64,000 nucleotides of DNA, taken from assembly GCA_900469955.1 (NCBI GenBank), contig UBYX01000008.1:1-64000 (forward strand), in the 5' to 3' direction. Source of the stretch: Hyphomicrobiales bacterium. GTDB lineage: Bacteria > Pseudomonadota > Alphaproteobacteria > Rhizobiales > Rhizobiaceae. Below the pieces are notes generated by a model. It was not told where the DNA came from and searched no databases. It saw only the letters and a program-made list of their open reading frames with translations. Below, piece by piece: positions 8,167 to 16,995 of the stretch. The position numbers and the translations under genes are program-made. The stretch's first letter is position 1; each line of letters starts with the position of its first letter.

Positions 8167-8658
8167 ATGACGGCGAAGCTAGCGATTGAGCAGACGGACG
8201 ATGCGCGCGCATCGTCCAAGGGAGCACAGGATCTCATACCCGCCATATTTCAAGATCGCCTCGGCTATCATTTGCGCGTAGCGCAGGAGGCCTCGTTTCA
8301 GGCATTCGCAAAGGCGACTGGAAGGGCCGATTTGAAGCCCGGCTGGTACGCTTTGCTCACCGTGCTGACGGAACGCGACAGCATGACGCCTTCGGAACTC
8401 AGCCGAATCTGCGGTCGCGATCGCTCAACGCTCACGTCGAGCCTCAAGGACCTGTCCGATCGCGGTTTGATCGAGCGACATCCGAACCCCGATGACCAGC
8501 GCAGCTACAGTGTCAGGCTCACCGAAGAAGGCCGCGGCATGCAGGAGCGGCTCCAGGTCATTGCCGACGCGCATGATCGGCGTCTCGAGGAGATTGCCGG
8601 TGAGGATAAAGAGGTGTTCCTGTCTGTGCTTGCGCGGCTCACGGCAGTCCTAAGTTGA
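8167..8658 (+). CDS. MarR family transcriptional regulator
   Basis: A 163-residue dimeric winged-helix regulator. The DNA-binding part reads MTPSELSRICGRDRSTLTSS (recognition helix) and is followed by the wing NPDDQRSYSVRLTEEGR with the conserved DxRs element. AGGAGG lies eight bases before the ATG. It is immediately upstream of, and co-directional with, a ThDP-dependent enzyme in an aromatic-catabolism neighbourhood. MarR proteins of this type often respond to phenolic ligands or aromatic CoA esters, so control of the next gene is the natural guess. Confidence 0.9.
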   Translation: MTAKLAIEQTDDARASSKGAQDLIPAIFQDRLGYHLRVAQEASFQAFAKATGRADLKPGWYALLTVLTERDSMTPSELSRICGRDRSTLTSSLKDLSDRGLIERHPNPDDQRSYSVRLTEEGRGMQERLQVIADAHDRRLEEIAGEDKEVFLSVLARLTAVLS

Positions 8659-8753
8659 GATCCAGTCGGGATCGTTGACGCAGGCAATTTTCTCGGCAGG
8701 CTTCATCATCCTGCCGGCCCTTGCTTACGCCTGCTTTTCAGGAGGAGAATATC

Positions 8754-10463
8754 ATGGATGCTCCACAGGCCGGCAGGATTACCGCGGGCGGTGCTATGCT
8801 GGCCCGATTGAAGGCGGTCGGTGTCGACTACATCTTTGCCAATTCCGGCACAGACTTTCCGCCGATCATCGAAGGTCTTGCGGAGGCCGCAGCCAAGCAG
8901 ATCCCGCTTCCCAAAGCTGTGGTCATCCCGCATGAGAACGCCGCCATGGGGATGGCTTACGGCTACTATCTCGCAACAGGCAAACCCCAGGCGGTGATAG
9001 CGCATACCAATGTCGGTCTCGCCAATTGTGCGATCGGGGCAATCAACGCCGCAACGGAACACATTCCCATTCTTCTTTTTTCCGGCCGCACGCCCGTGGT
9101 TGAAAAAGACCGGCTTGGCGCGCGCACGGTGCCCATCGGCTGGGGCCAGGAAATGCGCGACCAGACCGCAATGATCCGCGAGGCTGTGAAATGGGACTAC
9201 GAACTGAAATTCCCTGAGCAAGCCATCGAGATTATCGACCGCGCCCATGCGATCGCCACCTCGACGCCACGTGGACCTGTCTATCTCAGCCTGCCGCGCG
9301 AGGTGCTTTGCGAAACCTGCCCTGCTGCGGACCTCGAGGTTCCCAGCCGGATAGCGCCGGCAACGTCCGCGCCACGTATCGAAGACCTGGACGTGGCGGC
9401 GCGGATGCTGCGGGATTCCAAGCGGCCGCTGATCATCTCTCAGCGCGGCGCCGGGTCGCCGGAAGGCTTTGCGGCTCTCTCGAAACTGGCGCTCGATTGG
9501 GGCATCCCGGTCTGTCAGTACTGGGCAATCCAGCTCAGCCTCCCGACCGACCATCCTTTGGCCGTGGGTATGGATCCGGCAAAATGGCTTGCCGAAGCCG
9601 ACCTCGTTCTGGTTATCGACTGCCTGGCGCCCTGGTCGCCGGACGTCCATAAACTGAAAGAGGATTGCAAAGTCGTCCATATCGGTCAGGATCCGCTCTA
9701 TTCCCGATTCCCTGTCCGCAACTTTCCCTGCGATCTGGCGCTGGCAGGCGAGACTTCGCAGATCATTCTGGCGCTTGCCAAGGCGGCAGAACCCCTTCTG
9801 GCTGCTACCGCGACCGGCCGCGAGGCACGACGCGCGGACGTGATGGCGACAGCGGCGAAGCGCCGGGCCGACATGCTTGGAGAGGCGCAAGCCGGCAGCG
9901 GTGAACGGATGAGCAAGGCCTTCGTCAGCCTCTGCCTTTCGAAGGCGATCGAAGGCCACAAGACAACGGTGCTGTCCGAACTGGGCGTGCCGCTCGAGCC
10001 GCTTGCTCTAAAGGAACATGGGTCCTGGTATCAGGAACCTCACTCCGGCGGGCTTGGCTGGTCGTTTCCGGCAGGGCTCGGCATGAAGCTCGCAGATCCG
10101 GATCGGCTGGTGATAGCCACCATGGGAGATGGCTCCTACATGTTCGCCAATCCAGTCGCCTGCCATCAGATTGCCGAGGCGCTAGCCATCCCCTTGCTCG
10201 TCCTCGTGCTCAACAACGCGGAATGGGGTGCCGTACGTCAATCCGTGTTGGGCGTATATCCCCATGGCTATGCGGCCAAGTCGAACGATATGCCGCTCGT
10301 TTCGCTGGCGCCATCGCCGGATTTTACTCAGGTTGCGTCAGCCAGTCGTGCCTGGACGGCAAAAGTCGAAACAGGCGAAAAATTGCTTCCTGCCCTTCTG
10401 GCCGCGATCGAGCATGTGACGGTCAAAAAAACGCAAGCGCTCGTCGAAATTCGGATCGCTTGA
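8754..10463 (+). CDS. thiamine-diphosphate-dependent enzyme (acetolactate synthase/benzoylformate decarboxylase-like)
   Basis: 569 residues with the three-domain layout of ThDP enzymes: an N-terminal pyrimidine-binding domain with the catalytic glutamate in the PHENAAMGMAYGYYLATG segment, a central domain, and a C-terminal diphosphate-binding domain with GDGSYMFANP followed by LVLNN (the GDG-N26-NN motif for Mg-ThDP). The family covers acetolactate synthases, benzoylformate and related 2-oxoacid decarboxylases and benzaldehyde lyases; the substrate is not deducible. Its position between a MarR regulator and the protocatechuate operon favours an aromatic 2-oxoacid. The start is placed at MDAPQAG, directly after AGGAGGAG. 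Confidence 0.85.
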   Translation: MDAPQAGRITAGGAMLARLKAVGVDYIFANSGTDFPPIIEGLAEAAAKQIPLPKAVVIPHENAAMGMAYGYYLATGKPQAVIAHTNVGLANCAIGAINAATEHIPILLFSGRTPVVEKDRLGARTVPIGWGQEMRDQTAMIREAVKWDYELKFPEQAIEIIDRAHAIATSTPRGPVYLSLPREVLCETCPAADLEVPSRIAPATSAPRIEDLDVAARMLRDSKRPLIISQRGAGSPEGFAALSKLALDWGIPVCQYWAIQLSLPTDHPLAVGMDPAKWLAEADLVLVIDCLAPWSPDVHKLKEDCKVVHIGQDPLYSRFPVRNFPCDLALAGETSQIILALAKAAEPLLAATATGREARRADVMATAAKRRADMLGEAQAGSGERMSKAFVSLCLSKAIEGHKTTVLSELGVPLEPLALKEHGSWYQEPHSGGLGWSFPAGLGMKLADPDRLVIATMGDGSYMFANPVACHQIAEALAIPLLVLVLNNAEWGAVRQSVLGVYPHGYAAKSNDMPLVSLAPSPDFTQVASASRAWTAKVETGEKLLPALLAAIEHVTVKKTQALVEIRIA

Positions 10464-10530
10464 TGATCTTCGGTGAAATCGCCGCATGAAGGGAAGGAAG
10501 AGCTTCTATGCGCGCGAATGAAGCGCGGCT

Positions 10531-11592
10531 CTAGTTCGACTGCCGCCCAAGCGACCGGACATTGGCGGCAAGCTCTGCCGCAAGACGCAAGGAGGCCCCT
10601 GTTGCCATTAAAAGCGGCGGAAGGACCAGCCATTCCAGCGTCCATGCAGCACCCGATCGCTCCTGTTCGTGAACCATCGATTGCTGCATGGCCGAAAGCT
10701 GGACAGCATTGAAACGGGCAAGCGAGACGAGTACTTCCGCAGCCACAGGGTTCTTCTTGTGCGCCATGGCGGAAGAGCCCCCTCCCCCGGCAAGCACGAT
10801 TTCGCCACCCATTTGAGCAAGCAGCGCCACATCCTGGCCGAATTTTCCAAGCGATCCGGAGACCATCGTCAGAACGCCGGCCAATTCAACCAGGCGGTCA
10901 CGCTGGCTCTGCCACTGCGGAGCATCACCGAGCGAAAGCTCGACGGCGAGCCCCTGGCGCACGACATCCGCCTTGCCGGCCAATTTTTCCAGCGTGCCCG
11001 CTGCCCCCCCGAATTGCAGGACAAAGCCAGACGTCGAGAAGCTTTCCAACCGCTTGTGATGGCGTGCCAGGGGTTCACGCCAAGCGCGAACTCGATCGGC
11101 GACGGTTACAGGGATCGCCGGTTGCATGCGGGTATGGCCCATCAGAAGCCGGTCGCCGAAGACGCGCTCCATCTCCTCGAAGGTCTTCCCGATCGCAAAA
11201 AGGCGCTCCTTGAACACGCCGCAGATCCGCTTCAATCGAAGAACGAGCGCGGTGTCGATGACATCCTGACTGGTGGCGCCGAAATGCACGTATTGCGCAG
11301 CATCGCCGCCGACTGCCCGGCGCAGCTGCCGCACAAGCTCGGGTACCACGACGCCGTCCCGGGCGGCGCCGGCGCGAAGGCCCTCCAGATCCGGCACGAA
11401 TGTTTTACACGCGGCACTGATGGTTTTCGCCGCTTGCGTGGGGATGATCCCAGCCCTTGCTTCCGCGCTGGCCAGAGCATCCTCGAATGCCAGCATGGCC
11501 TCGATTTCGGCCTCGACCGATAACAGCCGCCCGGTCTCCTCATCGCCGACAAGACCGGACAGCAAGGGATGCTCGAAAGCCGAAACGCTCAT
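10531..11592 (-). CDS. pcaB: 3-carboxy-cis,cis-muconate cycloisomerase
   Basis: 353 residues of the fumarase/aspartase superfamily. It lactonises 3-carboxymuconate, the ring-cleavage product of protocatechuate, to 4-carboxymuconolactone. The superfamily signature GSSAMAHKKNP lies near residue 272, and the conserved HFGATSQDVIDTA and GHTRMQPA stretches are present. It is the last gene of the pcaDCHGB operon, about 25 bases after pcaG. The C-terminal part is shorter than in some homologues, which reach about 450 residues, but rhizobial PcaB proteins are near this size. Confidence 0.95.
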   Translation of the reverse strand: MSVSAFEHPLLSGLVGDEETGRLLSVEAEIEAMLAFEDALASAEARAGIIPTQAAKTISAACKTFVPDLEGLRAGAARDGVVVPELVRQLRRAVGGDAAQYVHFGATSQDVIDTALVLRLKRICGVFKERLFAIGKTFEEMERVFGDRLLMGHTRMQPAIPVTVADRVRAWREPLARHHKRLESFSTSGFVLQFGGAAGTLEKLAGKADVVRQGLAVELSLGDAPQWQSQRDRLVELAGVLTMVSGSLGKFGQDVALLAQMGGEIVLAGGGGSSAMAHKKNPVAAEVLVSLARFNAVQLSAMQQSMVHEQERSGAAWTLEWLVLPPLLMATGASLRLAAELAANVRSLGRQSN

Positions 11593-11615
11593 GCCGTCTC
11601 CTGGTTCTTCGTGTC

Positions 11616-12233
11616 CTAGATATCGAAGAAGATGGTTTCGTTGTCGCCTTGAAGGTAGATGTTGAAGGTGACCGTATTGCCTTCACGCCTGCCGATCAGA
11701 GTGGGAACGCGAACCCGGTGCTCGATACGGGAGAGGATCGGGTCCACCGCATTGGCCTCTTCCTCGTCGGAGAAGTACATGCGGGTGTTGAGGCCGAGAT
11801 TGATGCCGCGGGCGACGATCCAGAAATTGACATGCGGGGCCATCAGCCGGCCGTCGCGAAACGGCACCTTGCCAGGCTTGATCGTCTCGAAGGCAAATTC
11901 GCCCGTCGCCATGTCGCCGGGCTGACGAGCCCAGCCGAAGAAGTTCGGATCGGCCTTGCCGCGGGTTTCTGAGGGGCTGTTGTAGAAGCCGTCTGCATCC
12001 GCCTGCCAGATCTCGACCAGCGCGTCCTTGAGCGGCGTCCCGACGCCATCGTAGACGAAACCGCGGATGGTGATCCGCTCGCCGCGGGTGTTGTCGTTGA
12101 CCAGCGAACCGGATCCCAGGTCCTCGGCATAAACGCCGGTGATGCCCGAAAAATTCGGCGTGCAGCCGATATGGACGTAGGGACCTGCCGTCTGGGAGGC
12201 GGATTCCTTGAAATAAGTCAGCGGCTGAACCAT
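11616..12233 (-). CDS. pcaG: protocatechuate 3,4-dioxygenase alpha subunit
   Basis: 205 residues of the intradiol dioxygenase family. With PcaH it forms the Fe(III) enzyme that opens protocatechuate to 3-carboxymuconate. Seen are the FVYDGVGTPLKDALVEIWQA strand pattern and PHVNFWIVARG. As expected for the alpha subunit, the iron-ligand tyrosines and histidines of the beta subunit are not all conserved. It lies only a few bases after pcaH and is surely co-transcribed. Confidence 0.96.
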   Translation of the reverse strand: MVQPLTYFKESASQTAGPYVHIGCTPNFSGITGVYAEDLGSGSLVNDNTRGERITIRGFVYDGVGTPLKDALVEIWQADADGFYNSPSETRGKADPNFFGWARQPGDMATGEFAFETIKPGKVPFRDGRLMAPHVNFWIVARGINLGLNTRMYFSDEEEANAVDPILSRIEHRVRVPTLIGRREGNTVTFNIYLQGDNETIFFDI

Positions 12234-12236
12234 GGA

Positions 12237-12977
12237 TCAATTACCTTCCTTGCGGCTCTCGAAGAATGTCGAGCGACGACCACGCAGGATGATGTCGAAC
12301 TTATAGGCCCGCATGTCGTGCGGCACGGTGTTTTGCATGTCGAGAGCGGCGATCAGGCCCTTGATGGCGTTCTCGTCCGGAATGGTCTTCACGATGGGAC
12401 AAATCCAGATCATCGGATCGCCTTCGAAATACATCTGGGTGATCAGGCGTTGCGCGAAGCCATGTCCGAAGACCGAAAAATGGATATGCGCCGGGCGCCA
12501 GTCGTTGACGCCGTTCGGCCACGGATAGGGGCCAGGCTTGATGGTCTTGAAGACATAACCGCCGTTCTCGTCGGTGATGGTGCGGCCGAAGCCGCCGAAA
12601 TTCGGGTCGAGAGGCGCGAGATAGGTTTCTTTCTTGTGGCGGTAGCGGCCGCCGGCATTGGCCTGCCAGAATTCCACCAGCGCCCCCGCAATGCCGACGC
12701 CCCGTTCGTCCAGCACACGGCCGTAGACGAGGATGCGTTCGCCGAGCGCCATCTCGCCCGGCTTGGCATAGTTGACGATCAGGTCGTTGTCGAATTCGCC
12801 GAGAATGTTGTGGCCGAAGACCGGCCCGGTGATTTCACTTTTGGTGCCCTCAAGCGAAATCAAAGCGCGCTGCGGCGAACGGAGCACCGACGTCTTGTAG
12901 CCTGGCGTGAATGCCGGCGGGTGCCAGGCCCTGTCGCGGGCAAAGAATGGTGTGGTTTCGGGCGGCGTATTTTTCAT
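12237..12977 (-). CDS. pcaH: protocatechuate 3,4-dioxygenase beta subunit
   Basis: 246 residues; the iron-bearing catalytic subunit. The four ligands expected from the Pseudomonas enzyme can be placed: the tyrosine in GGRYRHKK, the tyrosine in GPYPW, and the two histidines of [11 protein letters not shown]. The intradiol domain signature [23 protein letters not shown] segment is present. It overlaps the pcaC stop by four bases (ATGA), so translation is coupled. Confidence 0.97.
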   Translation of the reverse strand: MKNTPPETTPFFARDRAWHPPAFTPGYKTSVLRSPQRALISLEGTKSEITGPVFGHNILGEFDNDLIVNYAKPGEMALGERILVYGRVLDERGVGIAGALVEFWQANAGGRYRHKKETYLAPLDPNFGGFGRTITDENGGYVFKTIKPGPYPWPNGVNDWRPAHIHFSVFGHGFAQRLITQMYFEGDPMIWICPIVKTIPDENAIKGLIAALDMQNTVPHDMRAYKFDIILRGRRSTFFESRKEGN

Positions 12978-13390
12978 CTTACCTCCTCCGCGGCGCTTTC
13001 CGCGTCCATTTCTGCATAGGTCGCCTTGGCGACCTTGAACGCATGATTGGCCGCCGGAACGCCGGCATAGATGGCCACATGCATCAGGGCCTCGCGGATA
13101 TCGTCCCTCGTCGCACCGGTATTGGCGGTAGCGCGGATATGCATCGCGACCTCTTCGTGATGGCCAAGCGCGGCAAGCAATGCGATGGTCACCATGGAAC
13201 GTTCACGCTTGGTCCAGTTCGGACGCGACCAGACCGTACCCCACGCGCTTTCCGTGATCAGTTGCTGGAACGGCTGATCGAATGGGGTCTGGTTTGCCTG
13301 TGCGCGGTCCACATGCGCATCGCCGAGCACTGAGCGGCGGACTTTGAGACCATCAGCATATCGGTCGGATGGCGCTTGAGCTTCGGCCAT
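12974..13390 (-). CDS. pcaC: 4-carboxymuconolactone decarboxylase
   Basis: 138 residues of the CMD/AhpD-like all-helical family. It decarboxylates 4-carboxymuconolactone to the beta-ketoadipate enol-lactone. Conserved segments include [20 protein letters not shown] and [27 protein letters not shown] helices with the catalytic histidine. It sits between pcaD and pcaH and shares a start/stop overlap with pcaH. Confidence 0.96.
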   Translation of the reverse strand: MAEAQAPSDRYADGLKVRRSVLGDAHVDRAQANQTPFDQPFQQLITESAWGTVWSRPNWTKRERSMVTIALLAALGHHEEVAMHIRATANTGATRDDIREALMHVAIYAGVPAANHAFKVAKATYAEMDAESAAEEVR

Positions 13391-13392
13391 GT

Positions 13393-14190
13393 CTATTCCT
13401 CGTCCAATTCTTCGATGAAACTACGGATCAGGGCGGCGTAAGCGGCCGGGGCCTCTACGCAAGGGATATGGGCCGCGCCTTCGATGACCTCGTAACGTGA
13501 ACCGGGTATGAGATCGGCGAGCGACTTGACCACCTCAGGTGGGGTGGAGCCATCCTCACGGCCAACGATGCAGAGCGCCGGTACAGCGATTTCCTTTGCC
13601 GCGGCAGTGAAGTCGGCGTCACGAATTGCCGCGCAAGTACCACTGTAGCCGCGGGTGGGCTGCCGCACGAGCATGTTGCAGTATCCCTGGTAAGCCGCAT
13701 TTTCCGGCTTGCGAAAGTCTTCCGTAAACCATCGCTGCATGATGGCCTCGAGGATGCTGCCGATCCCGCTTTCTTCGACTGCCGCGATGCGCGCCGCCCA
13801 TATCTCGTCGGTGCCGATCTTGTGCGCCGTGTTGGAAAGCACAAGTGCCTTCACGAGGTCCGGCCGGCTCTTGTACAAACCTTGGGCAATCAAGCCGCCC
13901 ACCGACAAACCGCAGAGGATGACGCGGGATAGCGCCAGGTGATCAAGCAGGGCGGCGAGATCGGCGGCGTGGTCCCCGATCGAGTAGGGTGGATTTCCAA
14001 GACCGGACAGGCCGTGGCCGCGCTTGTCGTAGGTCAGGACGGTGTAGTCCTCGGCAAGCTTCGGCAGCACCTGATGCCAGATTCGGCTATCCGTCCCGAG
14101 CGAATTTATGAACACGATCGTGGGCCTTCGCTCATCCGCACGGCGGATGTCGTAGTGGATCACAATGTCGTTGATGTGCACAAATTGCAT
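13393..14190 (-). CDS. pcaD: 3-oxoadipate enol-lactonase
   Basis: 265 residues, alpha/beta hydrolase. It hydrolyses the enol-lactone to 3-oxoadipate. The nucleophile elbow CGLSVGG near residue 98, the oxyanion segment FINSLGTDSRIW and the late histidine in EGAAHIPCVEAP give a normal Ser-Asp-His triad. The start is set at MQFVHIND because GGGAGGAGG precedes it at good spacing. It is the first gene of the pcaDCHGB operon, divergent from pcaQ, with the PcaQ-type operator about 75-90 bases upstream. Confidence 0.95.
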   Translation of the reverse strand: MQFVHINDIVIHYDIRRADERRPTIVFINSLGTDSRIWHQVLPKLAEDYTVLTYDKRGHGLSGLGNPPYSIGDHAADLAALLDHLALSRVILCGLSVGGLIAQGLYKSRPDLVKALVLSNTAHKIGTDEIWAARIAAVEESGIGSILEAIMQRWFTEDFRKPENAAYQGYCNMLVRQPTRGYSGTCAAIRDADFTAAAKEIAVPALCIVGREDGSTPPEVVKSLADLIPGSRYEVIEGAAHIPCVEAPAAYAALIRSFIEELDEE

Positions 14191-14262
14191 CGGCGCCTCC
14201 TCCCGCATTGATAGATTGCACTAGTTTCTGGTTAGGTAAAATGATATTTTCAGCGCCTTTCC

Positions 14263-14278
14263 CTAACCCTGTGGTTAT
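14263..14278. promoter_or_regulatory. PcaQ operator
   Basis: On the minus strand the sequence is ATAACC-ACAG-GGTTAG. The PcaQ site described in Sinorhizobium meliloti is ATAACC-N4-GGTTAA, so 11 of the 12 defined bases match. It lies in the pcaD-pcaQ divergent spacer and is suitably placed to activate pcaDCHGB and to affect pcaQ itself. Confidence 0.8.
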
Positions 14279-14284
14279 TTGATC

Positions 14285-15211
14285 TTGATCAATTCACGAG
14301 TCAAGTTTCGGCATCTGCATACATTTGTCGAAGTCGCACGCCAGAAAAGCGTCGTAAGAGCCGCTGAAATTCTCAACGTCAGCCAGCCCGCGGTGACAAA
14401 GACGATCCGTGAGCTCGAAGATGCCTTGGGCGTTTCGGTTTTCGAGCGCGAAGGAAGAGGTATCCGCATTACCCGCTACGGTGAGGTATTCCTGCGCCAT
14501 GCGGGTGCAGCGCTGACAGCCCTCAGGCAGGGGATCGACTCCGTTTCCCAGGAACTTTTCGATTCCGCGCCGCCGGTCAGGATCGGCGCTCTGCCGACGG
14601 TCTCGACCCGCGTTATGCCGCGGGCTATGGCATTGTTCCTGGCCGAGAAGACTGGAAGCCGCGTCAAAATCGTGACCGGCGACAATGCGGTTTTGATGGA
14701 GCAGCTTCGAGTGGGCGATCTCGACCTTGTGGTAGGCCGGCTGGTGTCCCCGGAGAAGATGACCGGCCTTTCCTTCGAGCACCTTTATTCCGAACAGGTG
14801 GTCTTCACCGTCCGCTCGGGCCATCCTTTGCTCAACAGCAGGCGGTCGGTTTTCGAAGGGCTATCCGAATATCCGGTCTTGATGCCCTCGCGCGGCTCGA
14901 TCATCCGGCCGACGGTGGAACAATTCCTTATCGCCAACGGAGTCGCGAGCCTGCCGACCCAGATAGAGACGGTTTCGGACGCATTCGGGCGCGCCTTCGT
15001 CAAATCGAGCGATGCGGTCTGGATTATTTCGGCGGGCGTCGTTGCAGCGGAGATTGCCGACGGCAGCCTGGCAGCGTTGCCGATCGACACCGCGGAGACC
15101 CGTGGCCCCGTTGGCCTCACGATGCGGGTAGACGCCGAAGCGTCGACCCCACTTGCCATCCTCATACAAACCATTCGACAATCGGCCGCCGAAATCGCGC
15201 CTCTCCGATAA
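14285..15211 (+). CDS. pcaQ: LysR-type activator of protocatechuate genes
   Basis: 308 residues. The N-terminal helix-turn-helix reads VVRAAEILNVSQPAVTKTIR, and the C-terminal periplasmic-binding-like domain is the inducer-binding part (beta-carboxymuconate-type inducers are known for PcaQ). The RVKFRHLHTFVEVARQKSVV beginning is diagnostic of the PcaQ group. The start is placed at a TTG that gives MINSRVKFRH, aligning with the usual PcaQ N-terminus; another TTG two codons earlier is possible. It is divergent from pcaD with the operator just upstream. Confidence 0.93.
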   Translation: MINSRVKFRHLHTFVEVARQKSVVRAAEILNVSQPAVTKTIRELEDALGVSVFEREGRGIRITRYGEVFLRHAGAALTALRQGIDSVSQELFDSAPPVRIGALPTVSTRVMPRAMALFLAEKTGSRVKIVTGDNAVLMEQLRVGDLDLVVGRLVSPEKMTGLSFEHLYSEQVVFTVRSGHPLLNSRRSVFEGLSEYPVLMPSRGSIIRPTVEQFLIANGVASLPTQIETVSDAFGRAFVKSSDAVWIISAGVVAAEIADGSLAALPIDTAETRGPVGLTMRVDAEASTPLAILIQTIRQSAAEIAPLR

Positions 15212-15544
15212 TCAGTTTGCTCGCAGTTCCGGAAACTTCTTGCGCAACTCCTCCATCGAGCCGACCACAGCGTCATCGGCGCGCAATGTCACCGATATGT
15301 TGTCGGCAACGTTCAATGTCTCCTCGAAATGCACCGGGATCCGGTCGCCATCCTGCCGCACCAGGGTCGCTTCCTTCCGGAAACCGTTTTTCAACAGCCA
15401 ATCGCGCGGCGCCGTGAGGCTGACGGCGACGTGGAAGGCGCCGTCGTCCTCCTTGCGTGCCTTGAGCTTATAGGTGACGGCCGATCGACTGCCGCCGATA
15501 TCGATTTGCCCCGGATAGCCGGCTTCCTTGATATGTTCAGTCAT
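15212..15544 (-). CDS. hypothetical protein
   Basis: 110 residues, soluble, with alternating beta-like segments ([40 protein letters not shown]). A GGAGAAGGAG ribosome site precedes the ATG. Its stop codon abuts the pcaQ stop with no gap, so the two genes converge. I do not recognise the family. Confidence 0.65.
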   Translation of the reverse strand: MTEHIKEAGYPGQIDIGGSRSAVTYKLKARKEDDGAFHVAVSLTAPRDWLLKNGFRKEATLVRQDGDRIPVHFEETLNVADNISVTLRADDAVVGSMEELRKKFPELRAN

Positions 15545-15580
15545 GTGTCACTCCTTCTCCATGCGGCGAATCTGAGGGAC

Positions 15581-15625
15581 AACCGAGTGTCGCTCGGTTT
15601 GTTCCCCGCAACCGACTGCCGGTTG
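15581..15625. promoter_or_regulatory. two adjacent AACCG/CGGTT dyads, candidate operator
   Basis: AACCGAG-TGTCG-CTCGGTT (15581-15599) is followed ten bases later by CAACCG-ACTGC-CGGTTG (15609-15625). Both are perfect inverted repeats sharing AACCG/CGGTT ends. They lie in the divergent spacer between a hypothetical gene and the glycerate 2-kinase gene. This may be a double operator for an unidentified repressor; the first could also act as a weak hairpin terminator. Confidence 0.4.
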
Positions 15626-15690
15626 ATCAAGCCTGGTTGACGCTCGTCAGCCGCCGTGATCGAAAGAGACCGGAATTTGAGGAGGGAGCG

Positions 15691-16947
15691 ATGGAAGACA
15701 GGGACCTGCTGGCGGCGCTGTTTAAAGCGGCGGTCAAGGCCGCCGATCCGTTGATCGGGATCAGACAGCATCTTCCTTCGCCGCCAGATGGAGGCCGCAC
15801 CGTCGTAATCGGTGCAGGCAAGGGAGCCGCGCAGATGGCGGCAGCGCTGGAAAGTGTCTGGCAGGGGCCCCTCTCAGGCCTGATCGTCACCCGTTATGGC
15901 TACGGCTGCAAGACAAAGTCGATCGATGTCCTCGAAGCCTCCCATCCGGTGCCGGACGCCGCCGGGCTTGCAGGCGCAAAACAACTGGTCGAGGCGATCA
16001 GCGACCTCACCGAGAAGGATCTCGTCATTGCATTGATCTGCGGCGGCGGCTCCGCGCTCCTGCCAGCTCCACCCGACGGTCTGACGCTCGACGACGAGAT
16101 CGCGCTCAACGAGATACTGCTTGCGTCCGGTGCGCCGATCTCCGCGATGAACGTGGTCCGCAAGCATCTTTCCACAATCAAGGGGGGGCGTTTGGCGGCT
16201 GCGACCAAGGCGCGCGTCGTCAGCCTCATCGTTTCGGACATTCCAGGCGACAATCCGGCATTCGTCGCCTCCGGTCCGACTATTCCCGACGCCACGACCA
16301 GGCATGACGCTCTGGCCATCGTCGAACAGTACAAGCTGAATCTGCCGGTTGCCATGCTTGCGCATTTGAATTCCAAGGGGGCCGACGCGCCGATGCCCGA
16401 CGATCCGGTCTTCTCGCGCCACGAGCATTTCGTCATAGCGTCCGCCGGCGTCTCGCTCGAAGCGGCAGCAGAGGTTGCCCGCGCAAATGGCGTTACCCCC
16501 TATATTCTTTCCGACTCCATTGAAGGCGAGTCACGGGATGTGGCCCTGGTTCATGCGGCATTGGCCCGCGAGGTTGCATTGCGCGACAGGCCCTTCTTGA
16601 AACCAGCGGTCCTGTTATCGGGTGGCGAGACGACCGTGACGCTGCGGGGAAAGGGAGGCCGGGGCGGGCGCAACGGCGAGTTCGCGCTGGCGCTGGCGCT
16701 GGCAATCGACGGTCACGCCATCACCGCACTTGCGGCGGATACCGACGGTATAGACGGTTCTGAGGCCAATGCCGGCGCCTTTGCCGATGGCGCGACGGCA
16801 AGACGGCTACGCTCAGCGGGTCTGGACGGCAGGAAGCTGCTCGACGCCAATGACAGCTTTACAGGCTTCTCGGCGATCAGCGACATCTTCCAGACGGGCC
16901 CAACCGGCACGAATGTCAACGATTTCCGGGCGATCCTGATAAGGTAG
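15691..16947 (+). CDS. glycerate 2-kinase (GckA/TtuD-type, MOFRL domain)
   Basis: 418 residues of the DUF4147/MOFRL family. It phosphorylates D-glycerate to 2-phosphoglycerate in serine-cycle, tartrate or glyoxylate metabolism; older annotations call it hydroxypyruvate reductase TtuD. Conserved stretches are [52 protein letters not shown] and the C-terminal [20 protein letters not shown] with TDGIDG. The start [10 protein letters not shown] follows GAGGAGGGAG. It stands as a single gene. Confidence 0.9.
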   Translation: MEDRDLLAALFKAAVKAADPLIGIRQHLPSPPDGGRTVVIGAGKGAAQMAAALESVWQGPLSGLIVTRYGYGCKTKSIDVLEASHPVPDAAGLAGAKQLVEAISDLTEKDLVIALICGGGSALLPAPPDGLTLDDEIALNEILLASGAPISAMNVVRKHLSTIKGGRLAAATKARVVSLIVSDIPGDNPAFVASGPTIPDATTRHDALAIVEQYKLNLPVAMLAHLNSKGADAPMPDDPVFSRHEHFVIASAGVSLEAAAEVARANGVTPYILSDSIEGESRDVALVHAALAREVALRDRPFLKPAVLLSGGETTVTLRGKGGRGGRNGEFALALALAIDGHAITALAADTDGIDGSEANAGAFADGATARRLRSAGLDGRKLLDANDSFTGFSAISDIFQTGPTGTNVNDFRAILIR

Positions 16948-16995
16948 AACAATCCCGGCTCGGGCCGTAAATCCTGCCGGAGCGGGAGGGAACCG

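Noticed and set aside
8706..9959. 417-codon open frame on the minus strand
   Set aside because: Antisense to the ThDP enzyme gene, arginine/glycine-rich translation, no ribosome site.
16948..16995. Terminator between glycerate kinase and the HtrA-like gene
   Set aside because: Only an imperfect GC-rich dyad; pairing is interrupted and there is no T-tract.
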